Origin: Pseudomonadota bacterium
Lineage (GTDB): Bacteria; Pseudomonadota; Alphaproteobacteria; JACQOE01
Length of the DNA stretch: 64,000 nucleotides
NCBI GenBank assembly: GCA_016202695.1
Contig: JACQOE010000027.1
Span: 23,462-87,461, forward strand
Direction of reading: 5' to 3'
The translations under genes were made by a program, and so were the position numbers. The notes beneath the pieces are model-generated. The model ran no database searches and had not been told where the DNA came from. It was given only the letters and a program-made list of their open reading frames with translations. Below, one piece after another: positions 1-9,333 of the stretch (its first letter is position 1; every line of letters begins with the position of its first letter).

Positions 1-28
1 TTCACTCTCCCCCACGGCGCGAGCCGAC

Positions 29-34
29 TATAAT
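29..34 (+). promoter_or_regulatory. -10 hexamer just upstream of lptF
   Basis: A perfect TATAAT lies only 8 bases before the lptF ATG. No good -35 is visible at 16-18 bp, although the window edge is close. Transcription would start at or within a couple of bases of the start codon, so the mRNA would be leaderless or nearly so. Confidence 0.5.
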
Positions 35-42
35 CCCGGCCG

Positions 43-1167
43 ATGAGGAGGGTCACGCTCTACATCCTGAAGCAGATCGGCATCGGGACGTTCCTGGTCA
101 CGGCCGGCCTCGCCTGCCTGATCTGGCTCACCCAGTCGCTACGCTTCGTCGAGCTGATCGTGAACCGGGGGCTGTCGCTCTCGGTGTTCCTCAACCTCAC
201 CATCCTGCTCTTGCCCAACTTCCTGGTGATCGTGCTGCCGATCGCGCTCTTCTCGGTGGTGCTGTTCACCTACAACCGGCTCAAGGCCGACCGGGAGCTC
301 GTGGTCCTGATGGCCGCGGGCTGGACGCGCAATACCATCGCCCGGCCGGCGATCGCGCTCGCCGGGCTGATGACCGCGTTCAGCTACCTGCTGCAGCTGT
401 GGCTGGTCCCGGAATCGTTTCGCGCCTTCCGCGAGCTTCAATTCACCATCCGCCACAAATACGCGTCGATCCTGCTGCAGGAAGGTGTGTTCAACCAGGT
501 CACGAACGGCCTCATGGTCTATGTCCGCGAGCGGGCATCGAACGGCGAGCTGGTCGGCATCGTCGTGCACGACTCGCGCAATCGCGGTCATCCCGTGACG
601 ATGATGGCCGAACGGGGATCGCTGGTGCTGGCGGCGGACGGGCCGCGCGTGGTGATGGTCAACGGCAACCGCCAGGAGGCGGAACCGGACACCGGGCGCC
701 TCAAGGTGCTCTACTTCGAGCGCAACACGATCGACCTCAACGTCGTCGGCGAGGACACGGGGCCGCGCTACCGTGAGCCCAGAGAGCGCCCCCTCGGCGA
801 ATTGCTGAGCGTCACCCGCAAGGAGGTGGGCGACCAGGACTTCGGCCGCTTCCGGGCCGAGGCGCACCAGCGCCTGGCGACCCCGTTCCTCAATCTCGGC
901 TTCGTCCTCGTCGGCCTGGCGATCCTGCTGGCGGGTGGCTTCGGGCGCTCGCCGCAGGCGCCGCGGGTGATCGTCGCCGTGCTGGCGGTGATCGCGCTGC
1001 AGGCGGGGATGCTCGGCGTCATCAACCTCGCCGCCAAGCAGCTGGACCTCGTGCCGTTGATCTACGTCCACGCCCTGGCGCCGGTGATAGTCGGCTACTA
1101 CGCGCTGCGCCAGGCGCCGGAGGGGCGCTCGCCGGTCCTCGCCGGCCCGCGCCGGGCGGTCTCCTAG
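43..1167 (+). CDS. lptF: LPS export system permease LptF
   Basis: 374-residue inner-membrane permease of the YjgP/YjgQ family. LptF and LptG form the membrane part of the LptB2FG ABC complex, which extracts lipopolysaccharide from the inner membrane and feeds it to the periplasmic bridge. The protein has three N-terminal hydrophobic segments (about residues 12-32, 50-75 and 98-118), a periplasmic jellyroll-like middle (about 120-265) and three C-terminal segments (about 275-355), as usual for the family. The start is taken at the first ATG because the predicted first helix begins directly after it; AGGAGG lies just inside the ORF rather than upstream. lptG follows 39 bases downstream. Confidence 0.95.
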   Translation: MRRVTLYILKQIGIGTFLVTAGLACLIWLTQSLRFVELIVNRGLSLSVFLNLTILLLPNFLVIVLPIALFSVVLFTYNRLKADRELVVLMAAGWTRNTIARPAIALAGLMTAFSYLLQLWLVPESFRAFRELQFTIRHKYASILLQEGVFNQVTNGLMVYVRERASNGELVGIVVHDSRNRGHPVTMMAERGSLVLAADGPRVVMVNGNRQEAEPDTGRLKVLYFERNTIDLNVVGEDTGPRYREPRERPLGELLSVTRKEVGDQDFGRFRAEAHQRLATPFLNLGFVLVGLAILLAGGFGRSPQAPRVIVAVLAVIALQAGMLGVINLAAKQLDLVPLIYVHALAPVIVGYYALRQAPEGRSPVLAGPRRAVS

Positions 1168-1206
1168 GAAAGCGGGCCGCAGGGGGGAGGGGGGCCGCGC
1201 CGGGCG

Positions 1207-2307
1207 ATGCGACTGTCGTCGGTACTTTCCGTCTACATCGGCCGCAACTTCCTCGGCGCCTGGGGCGCGGCGATGGCCGCGCTCGCCGGGCTGATCCTGC
1301 TCTTCGATCTCGCCGAGCTCCTGCGCCGCGCCTCGGCCAAGCCCGAGACCACCTTCGGCCTGGTCGTGCAGATGTCCCTCCTCCGGCTTCCCTACATGGC
1401 GGAGGAGGTGGTCCCCTTCGCCGTTCTCTTCGGCGGGATGTTCGCGTTCTGGCGGCTGACGCGCTCGAGCGAGCTGGTGGTGGCGCGGGCGGCGGGCGTG
1501 TCGGTCTGGCAGTTCCTGCTGCCGGTCCTGCTGCTCTCGCTGCTGATCGGCGCGGTCATGATCGGCGCCTTCAACCCGCTCGCCTCGACGCTGCTGTCGC
1601 GCTACGAGCAGCTCGAGGCGCGATACTTCCGGGGCGAGGTGAGCCTGATGTCGCTCTCCCCGCACGGCCTGTGGCTGCGCCAGCCGACCAGCGGCGGCGC
1701 CGCCTTCGTCCACGCCGAGCGCGTCAGCCGCGAGAATGACACGATCCGACTCGCCGACGTCTCCGTTTTCCGCCTGCAGGAGCCCGATCGCTTCGTCGAC
1801 CGGCTGGAGGCCAAGGCGGCCGTGCTCGACGAGGGCTTCTGGAATCTCGATCGCGTGTGGATCATGCGTCCGGGACGAGCGCCCGAGCGGGTCGAGCGGT
1901 TCCGGCTCGACACCGACCTCACCGTCGCCAAGGTCCAGGACAGCTTCGCCTCTCCGGGCACGCTCTCGTTCTGGAATCTGCCCGGGTTCATCGAGGTGCT
2001 CGAGCAGGCCGGCTTCTCCGCCATCCGCCACCGGCTCTACTGGCACACCATGCTTTCCACCCCCCTCATCCTGTGCGCCATGGTGCTGCTTGCCGCCGGC
2101 TTCTCCCTCCGCCCCGCCCGCCGCTCGGGGACACTGTTCGCCCTCGTCGCCGGCACGTTGACCGGCTTCGTCTTCTACGTCTTCGAGCGGGTGGTCGCCG
2201 AGCTCGGCCAGTCGGCGGCGCTGCCGGTGGTGATGGCGGCCTGGACCCCGGCCTCGGTCGGTCTGTTGCTGGGCGTGGCCCTCCTCCTCCACCTCGAGGA
2301 TGGATGA
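1207..2307 (+). CDS. lptG: LPS export system permease LptG
   Basis: 366-residue YjgP/YjgQ-family permease and partner of LptF in the LptB2FG LPS extractor. It has the same six-helix plan: N-terminal helices at about 15-35, 60-80 and 100-125, a soluble middle domain, and C-terminal helices from about 280 to the end. It lies in tandem with lptF and overlaps the start of lptD by 8 bases, so LPS extraction and outer-membrane insertion functions are translated together. The ATPase LptB is not in this window. Assignment to LptG rather than LptF rests on position (second of the pair) and overall similarity. Confidence 0.95.
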   Translation: MRLSSVLSVYIGRNFLGAWGAAMAALAGLILLFDLAELLRRASAKPETTFGLVVQMSLLRLPYMAEEVVPFAVLFGGMFAFWRLTRSSELVVARAAGVSVWQFLLPVLLLSLLIGAVMIGAFNPLASTLLSRYEQLEARYFRGEVSLMSLSPHGLWLRQPTSGGAAFVHAERVSRENDTIRLADVSVFRLQEPDRFVDRLEAKAAVLDEGFWNLDRVWIMRPGRAPERVERFRLDTDLTVAKVQDSFASPGTLSFWNLPGFIEVLEQAGFSAIRHRLYWHTMLSTPLILCAMVLLAAGFSLRPARRSGTLFALVAGTLTGFVFYVFERVVAELGQSAALPVVMAAWTPASVGLLLGVALLLHLEDG

Positions 2308-4465
2308 GGCGATGGCGCGGCGGCCGAAGACGCTGCTGGCGGCGCGGTTCGCGGCCGCGTTGCTCTTTGCCTCCGCGCCCGCTCTCGGCGCGCCGGTCCC
2401 TCTGTCCTCCGGCGCCCCGGTGCTGCTCAGCGCCGACGAGGTGACCTACGACCAGACCCACGACGTGGTGACCGCGCGTGGCAAGGTCGAGATCGCGCAG
2501 GGCGAGCGCGTGCTGCTCGCCGACGTCATCAGCTACAACCGGCGCGCCAATTCGGTCACCGCCTCGGGCAACGTGAGCCTGATGGAGCCGAACGGCGACG
2601 TCGTCTTCGCCGACCACGTCGAGCTCACCGACGACCTGCGCGACGGGGCGATCGAGAGCATCCGCATCCTGCTTTCCAACAACGCCCGCATCGCCGCCAA
2701 CTCCGGGCGCCGATCGGGCGGGACGCGGACCGAGATGAGCCGGGCCGTCTACTCGCCCTGCGACGTCTGCAAGGAGGATCCGTCGCGACCACCCTTCTGG
2801 CAGATCAAGGCGGTGCGCGTGGTCCACGACCAGACCCGCCAGACCGTGGAGTACTACGATGCGGTCCTCGAGATGGCAGGCGTGCCGGTCGCCTACGTCC
2901 CCTACTTCTCCCACTACGATCCCACGGTGAAGCGCCGCAGCGGCTTCCTCGCGCCCGTGTTCGGCTCCTCCTCGGACCTCGGCCTAAGGCTCGAAACGCC
3001 CTACTTCTGGGCCATCTCGCCGAGCCGCGACGCGACCTTGCGGCCCATCCTCACCGGCAAGGAGGGGCTGGTGATGGCGGGCGAGTACCGCGAGCGGTTC
3101 GGTTACGGCGAGCTCAAGCTCGACGGCAGCCTGACGCGGGACTCGCACAACGACGACCGCGGCCACATCTTCGGTCGCGGCGTCTTCAACCTCGACGACA
3201 CTTGGCGCTGGGGCTTCGACGCGGAGCGGACGACGGACGATACCTACCTGCGCCGCTACAACCTGTCCTCGAAACGCACCCTGACCTCCGGCACCTACAT
3301 CGAGGGATTCCGCGGCAGCAACTACGCACTTGCCGACGCCTACCTGTTCCAGGGCCTGCGCGAAACCGACCGCCCGGGCCAGACGCCGGTGGTGCTGCCG
3401 CGGCTGCGCTACGAGCGCATCGGCGAGCCCGGCGCCTACGGGCAGCGCACCAGCTTCAACTTCGATTCTTACGTCATCACCCGGACCGACGGAACCGACA
3501 CGCGCCGACTCGGGCTCGATGGCGGATGGCAACTTCCCTACACCTCCCCACGGGGCGACGTCTACGTCTTGAGCGCCAACGTCCAGGCCGCCGGCTACCA
3601 CTTCAACCAGCTTCCCGATCCGAGCACGCCCAGCGAGCGCACGCGCTCGGGATTCGAGGGCCGGCTCTTCCCGCAGCTCGCGCTCGACTGGCGCTACCCC
3701 TTCGTGCGCGAGGCCGGGGTCACCAGCCAGGTGATCTCGCCGCTCGTCTCGGTGGTCGCCGCCCCCAACGGCGGCAACGCGCCCCTGATCCCCAACGAGG
3801 ACAGCCTCGACTTCGAGTTCACCGACGCCAACCTCTTCAGCCGAAACCGGTTCGCCGGCCGCGACCGCGTGGAGGGCGGGCCGCGCCTCAATTACGGCTT
3901 CCTGGGCGGAGTTTACGGGCTGGGCGGCGGTAGCGCCGGCGCCCTCGTCGGCCAGAGCCTGCGGGCGCGCTCCGACGACACCTTCGCCCAGGACTCGGGC
4001 CTCGAGGATCGCGTCTCCGACGTGGTCGGCCGGGTCTTCATATCGCCGCTCAAGTTCCTAGATCTGAACTACCGGTTCCGGCTCGACAAGAACAACCTCG
4101 AGGCCCGGTTCAACGAGGTTGGGTTGCGGGCGGGCCCCCCCGCCCTCAACCTGAAGCTTGACTACATCTTCACCGACCGCAGCGAGCAGCTTACCGAGTT
4201 CGAGAGCCGCGAAGAGGTTTCCGGCGCGATCGGCTCGCGGCTCACCAACGAGTGGTCGATGGCCCTGCGCGGGCGAAGGGACCTGACCGGAAAGGGCGAT
4301 ATGATCTCGCAGGGGCTCGAACTCACCTATGAGAACGAGTGTTTTGTGTTCAGAATGGACGCCGAGCGCTCCTTCACCTCCGACCGCGACATAACGCGCA
4401 GCGACAGGATCATGTTCCGGCTCGTGTTCAAGACCATCGGCGAATTCGAGACCTCGGCAAGATAG
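2300..4465 (+). CDS. lptD: LPS-assembly outer-membrane protein LptD (OstA)
   Basis: 721-residue outer-membrane protein that inserts LPS into the outer leaflet. An N-terminal signal peptide (about residues 1-31, ending near A-L-G-A-P) is followed by an OstA/LptA-like beta-jellyroll (about 40-135, with repeated D-x-V-x-A-x-G-x-V patterns) and then a long beta-barrel of alternating Y/R/D-rich strands up to an aromatic end (F-K-T-I-G-E-F-E). A Cys pair (Y-S-P-C-D-V-C) follows the jellyroll, and another Cys sits near the C-terminus (N-E-C-F), consistent with inter-domain disulphides. The start overlaps lptG; a second ATG 12 bases downstream is an alternative. surA follows after 11 bases, matching the known lptD-surA association. 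Confidence 0.95.
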   Translation: MDEAMARRPKTLLAARFAAALLFASAPALGAPVPLSSGAPVLLSADEVTYDQTHDVVTARGKVEIAQGERVLLADVISYNRRANSVTASGNVSLMEPNGDVVFADHVELTDDLRDGAIESIRILLSNNARIAANSGRRSGGTRTEMSRAVYSPCDVCKEDPSRPPFWQIKAVRVVHDQTRQTVEYYDAVLEMAGVPVAYVPYFSHYDPTVKRRSGFLAPVFGSSSDLGLRLETPYFWAISPSRDATLRPILTGKEGLVMAGEYRERFGYGELKLDGSLTRDSHNDDRGHIFGRGVFNLDDTWRWGFDAERTTDDTYLRRYNLSSKRTLTSGTYIEGFRGSNYALADAYLFQGLRETDRPGQTPVVLPRLRYERIGEPGAYGQRTSFNFDSYVITRTDGTDTRRLGLDGGWQLPYTSPRGDVYVLSANVQAAGYHFNQLPDPSTPSERTRSGFEGRLFPQLALDWRYPFVREAGVTSQVISPLVSVVAAPNGGNAPLIPNEDSLDFEFTDANLFSRNRFAGRDRVEGGPRLNYGFLGGVYGLGGGSAGALVGQSLRARSDDTFAQDSGLEDRVSDVVGRVFISPLKFLDLNYRFRLDKNNLEARFNEVGLRAGPPALNLKLDYIFTDRSEQLTEFESREEVSGAIGSRLTNEWSMALRGRRDLTGKGDMISQGLELTYENECFVFRMDAERSFTSDRDITRSDRIMFRLVFKTIGEFETSAR

Positions 4466-4476
4466 CAGGTCCGCCC

Positions 4477-5748
4477 ATGCCGCTCCGCCGATTGCTCCTC
4501 CTCGGGCTCCTCGCCCTCGCCTGGCCGCTCCCCGGATCGTGGGGCGAGGGCCGGGCGCAGGAGGTCCAGCGTATCGCCGCGATCGTCAACGACGACGTGA
4601 TAACCGTCCACGACCTCTCGGCCCGAATCGACCTCACCATCCTGTCCTCGAACCTCGCCGACAGCCGCGACGTGCGCCAGCGCCTCGCCCCGCGCGTGCT
4701 CAACGCCCTCATCGAGGAGCGCCTGCAGATGCAGGAGGCGCGACGCCTGACCGTCGTCGTCATCGACTCCGAGATTCAAACGGCGATCAGGCGGATCGAG
4801 CAGGCCAACAACCTCCCCCCCGGCCGGCTGATGGTGATGCTGCAGCGCGCCGGAATCGACCAGAAGGCGCTGATCGATCAGCTGCGCGCCGGGATCGCCT
4901 GGAACAAGGTGGTGGACAAGCAGGTCCGCCCCAAGGTCCAGATCGGGTCCGACGAGGTCGACGAGGTGCTCAACCGGATCAAGGGCAAGGCGGGTCGGCA
5001 GGAGTACCTCGTCGCCGAGATTCTTCTCGCCGTCGACTCGCCGGGACAGGAGGACGAGGTCGTCCAGCTCGCCCAGCGCCTGATCGATCATCTGCGGGGC
5101 GGCGCCAGCTTCAGCGCCCTCGCTCAGCAGTTCTCGCAGGGCGTCACCGCGTCGGTGGGCGGCGACCTGGGATGGGTCCAGAAAGGGCAGCTTTCGGAGC
5201 GCCTGGACGCCGCCCTCGACCGGCTGCAGGAGGGGCAGATCTCGCCCCCCGTTCGCGACCTGGGCGGCGTCCACATCCTCTATCTGCGTGACAAGCGCCA
5301 AGTGCGCGCGGCGGGCGAGACCGAGGCCGTGCTCGACATCCGGCAGGTCGTCCTGCCCTTCCCCCGCAATGCCGACCGGGCGACGATCCAGAGCCGGCTC
5401 GCCATCGCCCGCCAGGCCCGCCAGACGGCCAAGAGTTGCGCCGACATGGAGCGCCTCGCCGGCGAGCTGAACTCGCCGCCCCCGCACCTCCTCGAAGGCA
5501 TCCGTCTCGCCGACCTGCCGCCCCAGATCCGCGAGGTCGTCGGCCCGCTCGCGATCGGCGCGCCGAGCCCGCCGATCCAGGCCGACGACGCCGTCCTCCT
5601 GATGATGGTGTGCGCTCGCAGCGAGCGGGACGCGCTGCCCGGGCGCCCCGACGTCCTTCGCAGCCTCGAGCGTGACCAGATCGAGCTGAGGGCGCGCCGC
5701 TATCTCCGCGACCTCAACCGGGCGGCCTACATCGACATCCGGGTCTAG
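4477..5748 (+). CDS. surA: Periplasmic chaperone / peptidyl-prolyl isomerase SurA-like
   Basis: 423 residues from the ATG at 4477. This start follows the lptD stop and begins a clear signal peptide (basic start, L-rich core, cleavage near G-R-A-Q); the longer reading frame runs back inside lptD and is rejected. A SurA N-terminal chaperone region ([10 protein letters not shown] and following helices, about 30-165) precedes one parvulin-type rotamase domain (about 170-275, with F-S-Q-G-V and G-G-D-L-G-W motifs) and a C-terminal region that looks degenerate as a second rotamase. It escorts outer-membrane proteins such as LptD to the Bam complex. The lptD-surA-pdxA-rsmA order is also known in gammaproteobacteria. 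Confidence 0.9.
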   Translation: MPLRRLLLLGLLALAWPLPGSWGEGRAQEVQRIAAIVNDDVITVHDLSARIDLTILSSNLADSRDVRQRLAPRVLNALIEERLQMQEARRLTVVVIDSEIQTAIRRIEQANNLPPGRLMVMLQRAGIDQKALIDQLRAGIAWNKVVDKQVRPKVQIGSDEVDEVLNRIKGKAGRQEYLVAEILLAVDSPGQEDEVVQLAQRLIDHLRGGASFSALAQQFSQGVTASVGGDLGWVQKGQLSERLDAALDRLQEGQISPPVRDLGGVHILYLRDKRQVRAAGETEAVLDIRQVVLPFPRNADRATIQSRLAIARQARQTAKSCADMERLAGELNSPPPHLLEGIRLADLPPQIREVVGPLAIGAPSPPIQADDAVLLMMVCARSERDALPGRPDVLRSLERDQIELRARRYLRDLNRAAYIDIRV

Positions 5749-5758
5749 GGCGAGCGCC

Positions 5759-6793
5759 GTGGCCAAGCCCCCCTCCCTCGCACCGCTTGCGCTCAGCATG
5801 GGCGAACCCGCGGGCATCGGCGGCGAGATCGCGCTCAAGGCCTGGCTCGCGCGCGCGCGGGGGGTGGCGCCGTTCGTGGCGATCGACGATCCCGAGCGAC
5901 TTTCGGCGCTGGCGCGACGCCTCGGGCTCGAGGTGCCGGTGCGCACGGTCGCGGGGCCCGAGGAGGCGGCCGGGGCCTTCGCCGAGGCGCTGCCCGTGCT
6001 CGCGCTTCCGCTCGCCCGTCCGGCGCGGCCGGGCCGGCCCGATCCGGCCAATGCCCCGGCCGTGATCGCCGCCATCGACCGCGCGGTGGCGCTGACCCTG
6101 GCCGGGCGCGCGGCCGCGGTGGTGACCAACCCGATCCAGAAGAAGACGCTGATCGAGGCCGGCTTCGCCCATCCCGGCCACACCGAGTATCTCGCCGAGC
6201 TCGCCAAGGCTGCCGGCCCGCCGGTGATGATGCTGGTCGGGCCCTCGCTCAGGGTGGTCCCGGTCACGGTCCACATCCCGCTCGCCCGCGTCCTCGCCGA
6301 GCTCTCGACCGACTCGATCGTGACCAAGGGCCGGATCGCCGCCCGCGCCCTCGAGGTCGACTTCGGTATCGCCGCGCCGCGGCTCGCCGTCTCCGGGCTC
6401 AATCCCCACGCCGGCGAGGAGGGGACGATGGGGCGCGAGGAGATCGAGATGATCGCGCCCGCCATCGCCGAGCTCGCGCGACAGGGTATTCGCGCCTTCG
6501 GGCCGCTGCCGGCGGACACGCTCTTCACCGAGGCCGCACGCCGGACCTTCGATGCCGCCCTCTGCATGTACCACGACCAGGCCCTCATTCCCCTCAAGAC
6601 GCTTGACTTCGAGCGCGGCGTCAACGTCACCCTCGGGCTTCCCTTCGTCCGCACCTCGCCCGACCACGGCACCGCGCTGGACATCGCCGGCACCGGGCGG
6701 GCGAGCGCCGAGAGCCTGATCGCCGCCCTCGACCTCGCCCGCGAGATGGCGGCGCGGCGACAGGCCCGGGCGGCCCGCGCCGGCCTTGCCTGA
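5759..6793 (+). CDS. pdxA: 4-hydroxythreonine-4-phosphate dehydrogenase PdxA
   Basis: 344 residues from a GTG start. PdxA oxidises 4-hydroxy-L-threonine phosphate with NAD in pyridoxal-5-phosphate synthesis. Visible family signatures are M-G-E-P-A-G-I-G near the N-terminus, the metal-site region [15 protein letters not shown] and the C-terminal Y-H-D-Q-A-L-I-P motif. Its length is normal for the family. It starts 10 bases after surA and overlaps rsmA by 8 bases, so it is cotranscribed with the envelope genes. Confidence 0.95.
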   Translation: MAKPPSLAPLALSMGEPAGIGGEIALKAWLARARGVAPFVAIDDPERLSALARRLGLEVPVRTVAGPEEAAGAFAEALPVLALPLARPARPGRPDPANAPAVIAAIDRAVALTLAGRAAAVVTNPIQKKTLIEAGFAHPGHTEYLAELAKAAGPPVMMLVGPSLRVVPVTVHIPLARVLAELSTDSIVTKGRIAARALEVDFGIAAPRLAVSGLNPHAGEEGTMGREEIEMIAPAIAELARQGIRAFGPLPADTLFTEAARRTFDAALCMYHDQALIPLKTLDFERGVNVTLGLPFVRTSPDHGTALDIAGTGRASAESLIAALDLAREMAARRQARAARAGLA

Positions 6794-7670
6794 CCCCCGC
6801 CCCGAGCCGGCGCCGGCGCTTCCCCCCCTCGGCGAAGTGATCCGCCGCCACCGCCTGAGCGCCCGCAAGGGGCTTGGCCAGAACTTCATCCTCGACCTCA
6901 ACCTGACGGCACGAATCGCCCGCGCCGCCGGCCCGCTTCGGGGCCGCACCGTGATCGAGGTCGGCCCCGGCCCGGGAGGGCTCACCCGCGCCCTCCTCGC
7001 CGCCGGGGCCGAGCGGCTGATCGCGATCGAGCGCGACCGGCGCTGCCTCGCCGCCCTCGCCGAAGTCGCGGCCGCCTATCCCGGCCTCCTGGAGGTGATC
7101 GAGGGCGACGCGCTCAAGGTCGACGCCGGCCGGCTCGGCGAGGCCCCGCGCAAGATCGTCGCCAACCTGCCCTTCAACGTCGCCGCGCCGCTCCTCCTCG
7201 CCTGGCTCAGGGAAGCGCACGCCTTCGAGGGCCTGACGCTGATGTTCCAGCGCGAGGTCGCCGACCGGCTGGCCGCCCGGCCGGCGAGCAAGGCCTACGG
7301 CCGGCTCACGGTGATCGCCCAGTGGCGGTGCGAGGTGGCGCCCCTGTTTAACGTCCCGGCGCGGGCGTTCGTGCCCCCGCCGAAGGTGACGGCGACCGTG
7401 GTCTCGCTCGTCCCCCGCCCCGCGCCCCTCGCCCCCGCCGGCGGGCGGGCGCCCTCGTTCGCGGCGATGGAGCGGGTGTCGGCGGCCGACTTCGGCCAGC
7501 GACGCACGAAGCTGCGCGCCGCGCTCAGGTCGCGGGGCGTGAATGACGAGGCTCTCCACGCCGCGGCCGAGATCTCGCCGACGGCGCGGGCGGAGGAGAT
7601 TGACGTGCTCGGATTCGCCGCCCTGGCCGCCGCCTTCGAGGCGCGATCCAGGGCGGGGGACGGGCCTTAG
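6786..7670 (+). CDS. rsmA: 16S rRNA dimethyladenosine transferase RsmA (KsgA)
   Basis: 294 residues from a TTG start inside the end of pdxA. The enzyme dimethylates the two adjacent adenines of 16S rRNA helix 45 using S-adenosylmethionine. Motifs: G-L-G-Q-N-F, the SAM-binding [12 protein letters not shown], and the catalytic N-L-P-F-N-V-A-A-P (family N-L-P-Y/F). Its length is ordinary. It is the last gene of the plus-strand operon and is convergent with gmk only 6 bases away. The TTG start is inferred because no better start precedes the conserved [10 protein letters not shown] segment. Confidence 0.93.
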   Translation: MPDPRPEPAPALPPLGEVIRRHRLSARKGLGQNFILDLNLTARIARAAGPLRGRTVIEVGPGPGGLTRALLAAGAERLIAIERDRRCLAALAEVAAAYPGLLEVIEGDALKVDAGRLGEAPRKIVANLPFNVAAPLLLAWLREAHAFEGLTLMFQREVADRLAARPASKAYGRLTVIAQWRCEVAPLFNVPARAFVPPPKVTATVVSLVPRPAPLAPAGGRAPSFAAMERVSAADFGQRRTKLRAALRSRGVNDEALHAAAEISPTARAEEIDVLGFAALAAAFEARSRAGDGP

Positions 7671-7681
7671 GCTGCCCTAAG
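7666..7681. terminator. Short inverted repeat between convergent rsmA and gmk
   Basis: CTTAGG and CCTAAG face each other across a 4-base loop and span both stop codons. The stem is short and has no T-tract, so a bidirectional terminator role is only suggested by its position. Confidence 0.3.
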
Positions 7682-8339
7682 CCCCCCGCATGCCGGCGAC
7701 GAACTCGCCGAGCCCGATCCGCCGCGTGCGGCGCAGGCGCTCGGCGGTCAGGATCGCCAGCACCTGGGCCACGCTCTCCTCGAGGTCGCTGTTGACGATG
7801 ATGTAGTCGTACTCCGGATAGTGGCTCATCTCGTCGCTCGCCTTGGCCATGCGCCGCGCCACCACCTCGGCCGGGTCCTGCGCCCGCGCGAACAGCCGGC
7901 GCTCGAGCTCGGCGCGCGAGGGCGGCAGGATGAAGACGCTCACCAAGTCGGCACGCGCCTTCTCGGCGAGCTGCTGGGTGCCCTGCCAGTCGATGTCGAA
8001 GAGCACGTCGCGCCCAGCGGCGAGCTCCGCCTCCACCGCCTCGCGCGGGGTGCCGTAGCGGTGGCCGAACACCCTGGCGTGCTCGAGGAAGTCGCCGCCC
8101 TTCACCATGCGCCGGAACTCGTCCTCGGAGACGAAGCGGTAGTCGACTCCGTCCACCTCGCCGGGGCGAGGTGGACGGGTGGTGGCCGAGATCGAGAGCG
8201 TGATCGCGCGGTCGCGATCGAGGAGCCGGCGCGAGATCGTCGTCTTGCCCGCCCCCGAGGGCGAGGACAGCACCAGCATCAGGCCGCGCCGGCGCACGGG
8301 GGGATCCACGGTCCCGGGGCCGCTCGGTTGCTCGCTCAT
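7677..8339 (-). CDS. gmk: Guanylate kinase
   Basis: 220 residues; converts GMP to GDP with ATP. The P-loop S-S-P-S-G-A-G-K-T lies at about residues 25-33, followed by the GMP-binding segment S-A-T-T-R-P-P-R-P-G-E and V-D-Y-x-F, then D-I-D-W-Q-G. The N-terminal 18 residues are a Pro/Arg-rich extension before the core, so a slightly later start is possible. It lies downstream of yicC and mltG, the usual alphaproteobacterial order. Confidence 0.96.
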   Translation of the reverse strand: MSEQPSGPGTVDPPVRRRGLMLVLSSPSGAGKTTISRRLLDRDRAITLSISATTRPPRPGEVDGVDYRFVSEDEFRRMVKGGDFLEHARVFGHRYGTPREAVEAELAAGRDVLFDIDWQGTQQLAEKARADLVSVFILPPSRAELERRLFARAQDPAEVVARRMAKASDEMSHYPEYDYIIVNSDLEESVAQVLAILTAERLRRTRRIGLGEFVAGMRGA

Positions 8340-8359
8340 GGGCAGCGCCCGGCTCCTTC

Positions 8360-9247
8360 CTACTCGATGTTCTGAACCTGCTCGCGGAAACGCTCGACCG
8401 CCGCCTTCAGGCCGAGGCCGATCTGGGTCAGCTCGATGGTGGTCGCCTTGGCGCAGAGCGTGTTCGCCTCGCGATTGAACTCCTGGCAGAGGAAGTCGAG
8501 CCGCCGGCCAACGGCCTGCTTCTCCCTGAGGGTCGAGCCGGCCGACTGAAGGTGCGCGGAGAGCCGGTCGATCTCCTCGCGCACGTCGCTGCGCGCGGCG
8601 AGGAGCGCCGCCTCCTGCGCGAGGCGGTCCTCGGGCAGGGCCGGGCTCGCCTGGAGCAGGGCCTCGACCTGGGCCTTGAGCCGGACCCTGAGTTGCGCCG
8701 GCTGGGCCTCGGCCGCCCCCGCCGCGCGCCGGCAGAGCCCGGCGATTTCGTCGAGGTGGCCGTCGAGGACCTGGGTCAGGCGCGCGCCCTCGGCCTCGCG
8801 CGCCTCGGCGAGCGCCTCGACCGCCTCGCCCAGGCTCACCAGCATTGCCTCGAAGCGCCGCTCGCGCTCCTCCTCGTTCTCGGTCTCCTCGTCGGCGACG
8901 ATCAGGCCGTTAAGGCGCATCAGGCCGTCGATCCGCGGCGGCTCGGCGTCCACCTTCGCCGCGATGGCCGCCATCAGGGCGGGGAGCTGGGCCAGCACCT
9001 CCTCGTTGAGCCGCAGGCGCGGGGCCGCCGTCCGCTGGGCGAGGACCAGGGTCGCGGTGACCGTGCCGCGCTGGAAACGGCGCATCACCGCGTCGCGCAC
9101 CGGCTGTTCGAGCCGGTCGTAGCCGACCGGCAGCCGCGAGCGGACCTCGAGGCCGCGGCCGTTGACGCTCTTGACCTCCCAGGCCCAACCCCCGGCCGGG
9201 TCTGACCGTTCGACGCGCGCGAAGCCGGTCATGCTGGAGATCGGCAC
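8360..9247 (-). CDS. yicC: YicC family endoribonuclease-type protein
   Basis: About 295 residues from GTG at 9247, giving V-P-I-S-S-M-T-G-F-A-R; family members start M-x-x-S-M-T-x-[FY]-A-R. An in-frame ATG at 9232 is an alternative, and the much longer open frame upstream is antisense-type shadow of mltG. The N-terminal YicC domain (V-K-S-V-N-x-R-x-L-E, about 25-40) and the C-terminal DUF1732 region (K-A-T-T-I-E-L-T-Q near the end) are both visible. YicC proteins have been linked to RNA decay and stress adaptation. It is located between mltG and gmk. Confidence 0.9.
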   Translation of the reverse strand: MPISSMTGFARVERSDPAGGWAWEVKSVNGRGLEVRSRLPVGYDRLEQPVRDAVMRRFQRGTVTATLVLAQRTAAPRLRLNEEVLAQLPALMAAIAAKVDAEPPRIDGLMRLNGLIVADEETENEEERERRFEAMLVSLGEAVEALAEAREAEGARLTQVLDGHLDEIAGLCRRAAGAAEAQPAQLRVRLKAQVEALLQASPALPEDRLAQEAALLAARSDVREEIDRLSAHLQSAGSTLREKQAVGRRLDFLCQEFNREANTLCAKATTIELTQIGLGLKAAVERFREQVQNIE

Positions 9248-9333
9248 GGCATCCCCGCGATGCTGGCGAAAAGACCGCCCCCTTATAGCCCCGCCCCCGG
9301 GGGCGCAACAAGCCGAGGCCCGGCGGCCCCGCG

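Noticed and set aside
139..2292. Very long minus-strand frame (717 codons) opposite lptF/lptG
   Set aside because: Arg/Gly/Gln/His-rich composition with no fold features; a shadow produced by high GC and third-position bias of the real plus-strand genes.
4327..6693. 788-codon minus-strand frame opposite surA/pdxA
   Set aside because: Same kind of GC shadow; the plus strand carries full family motifs over the whole stretch.
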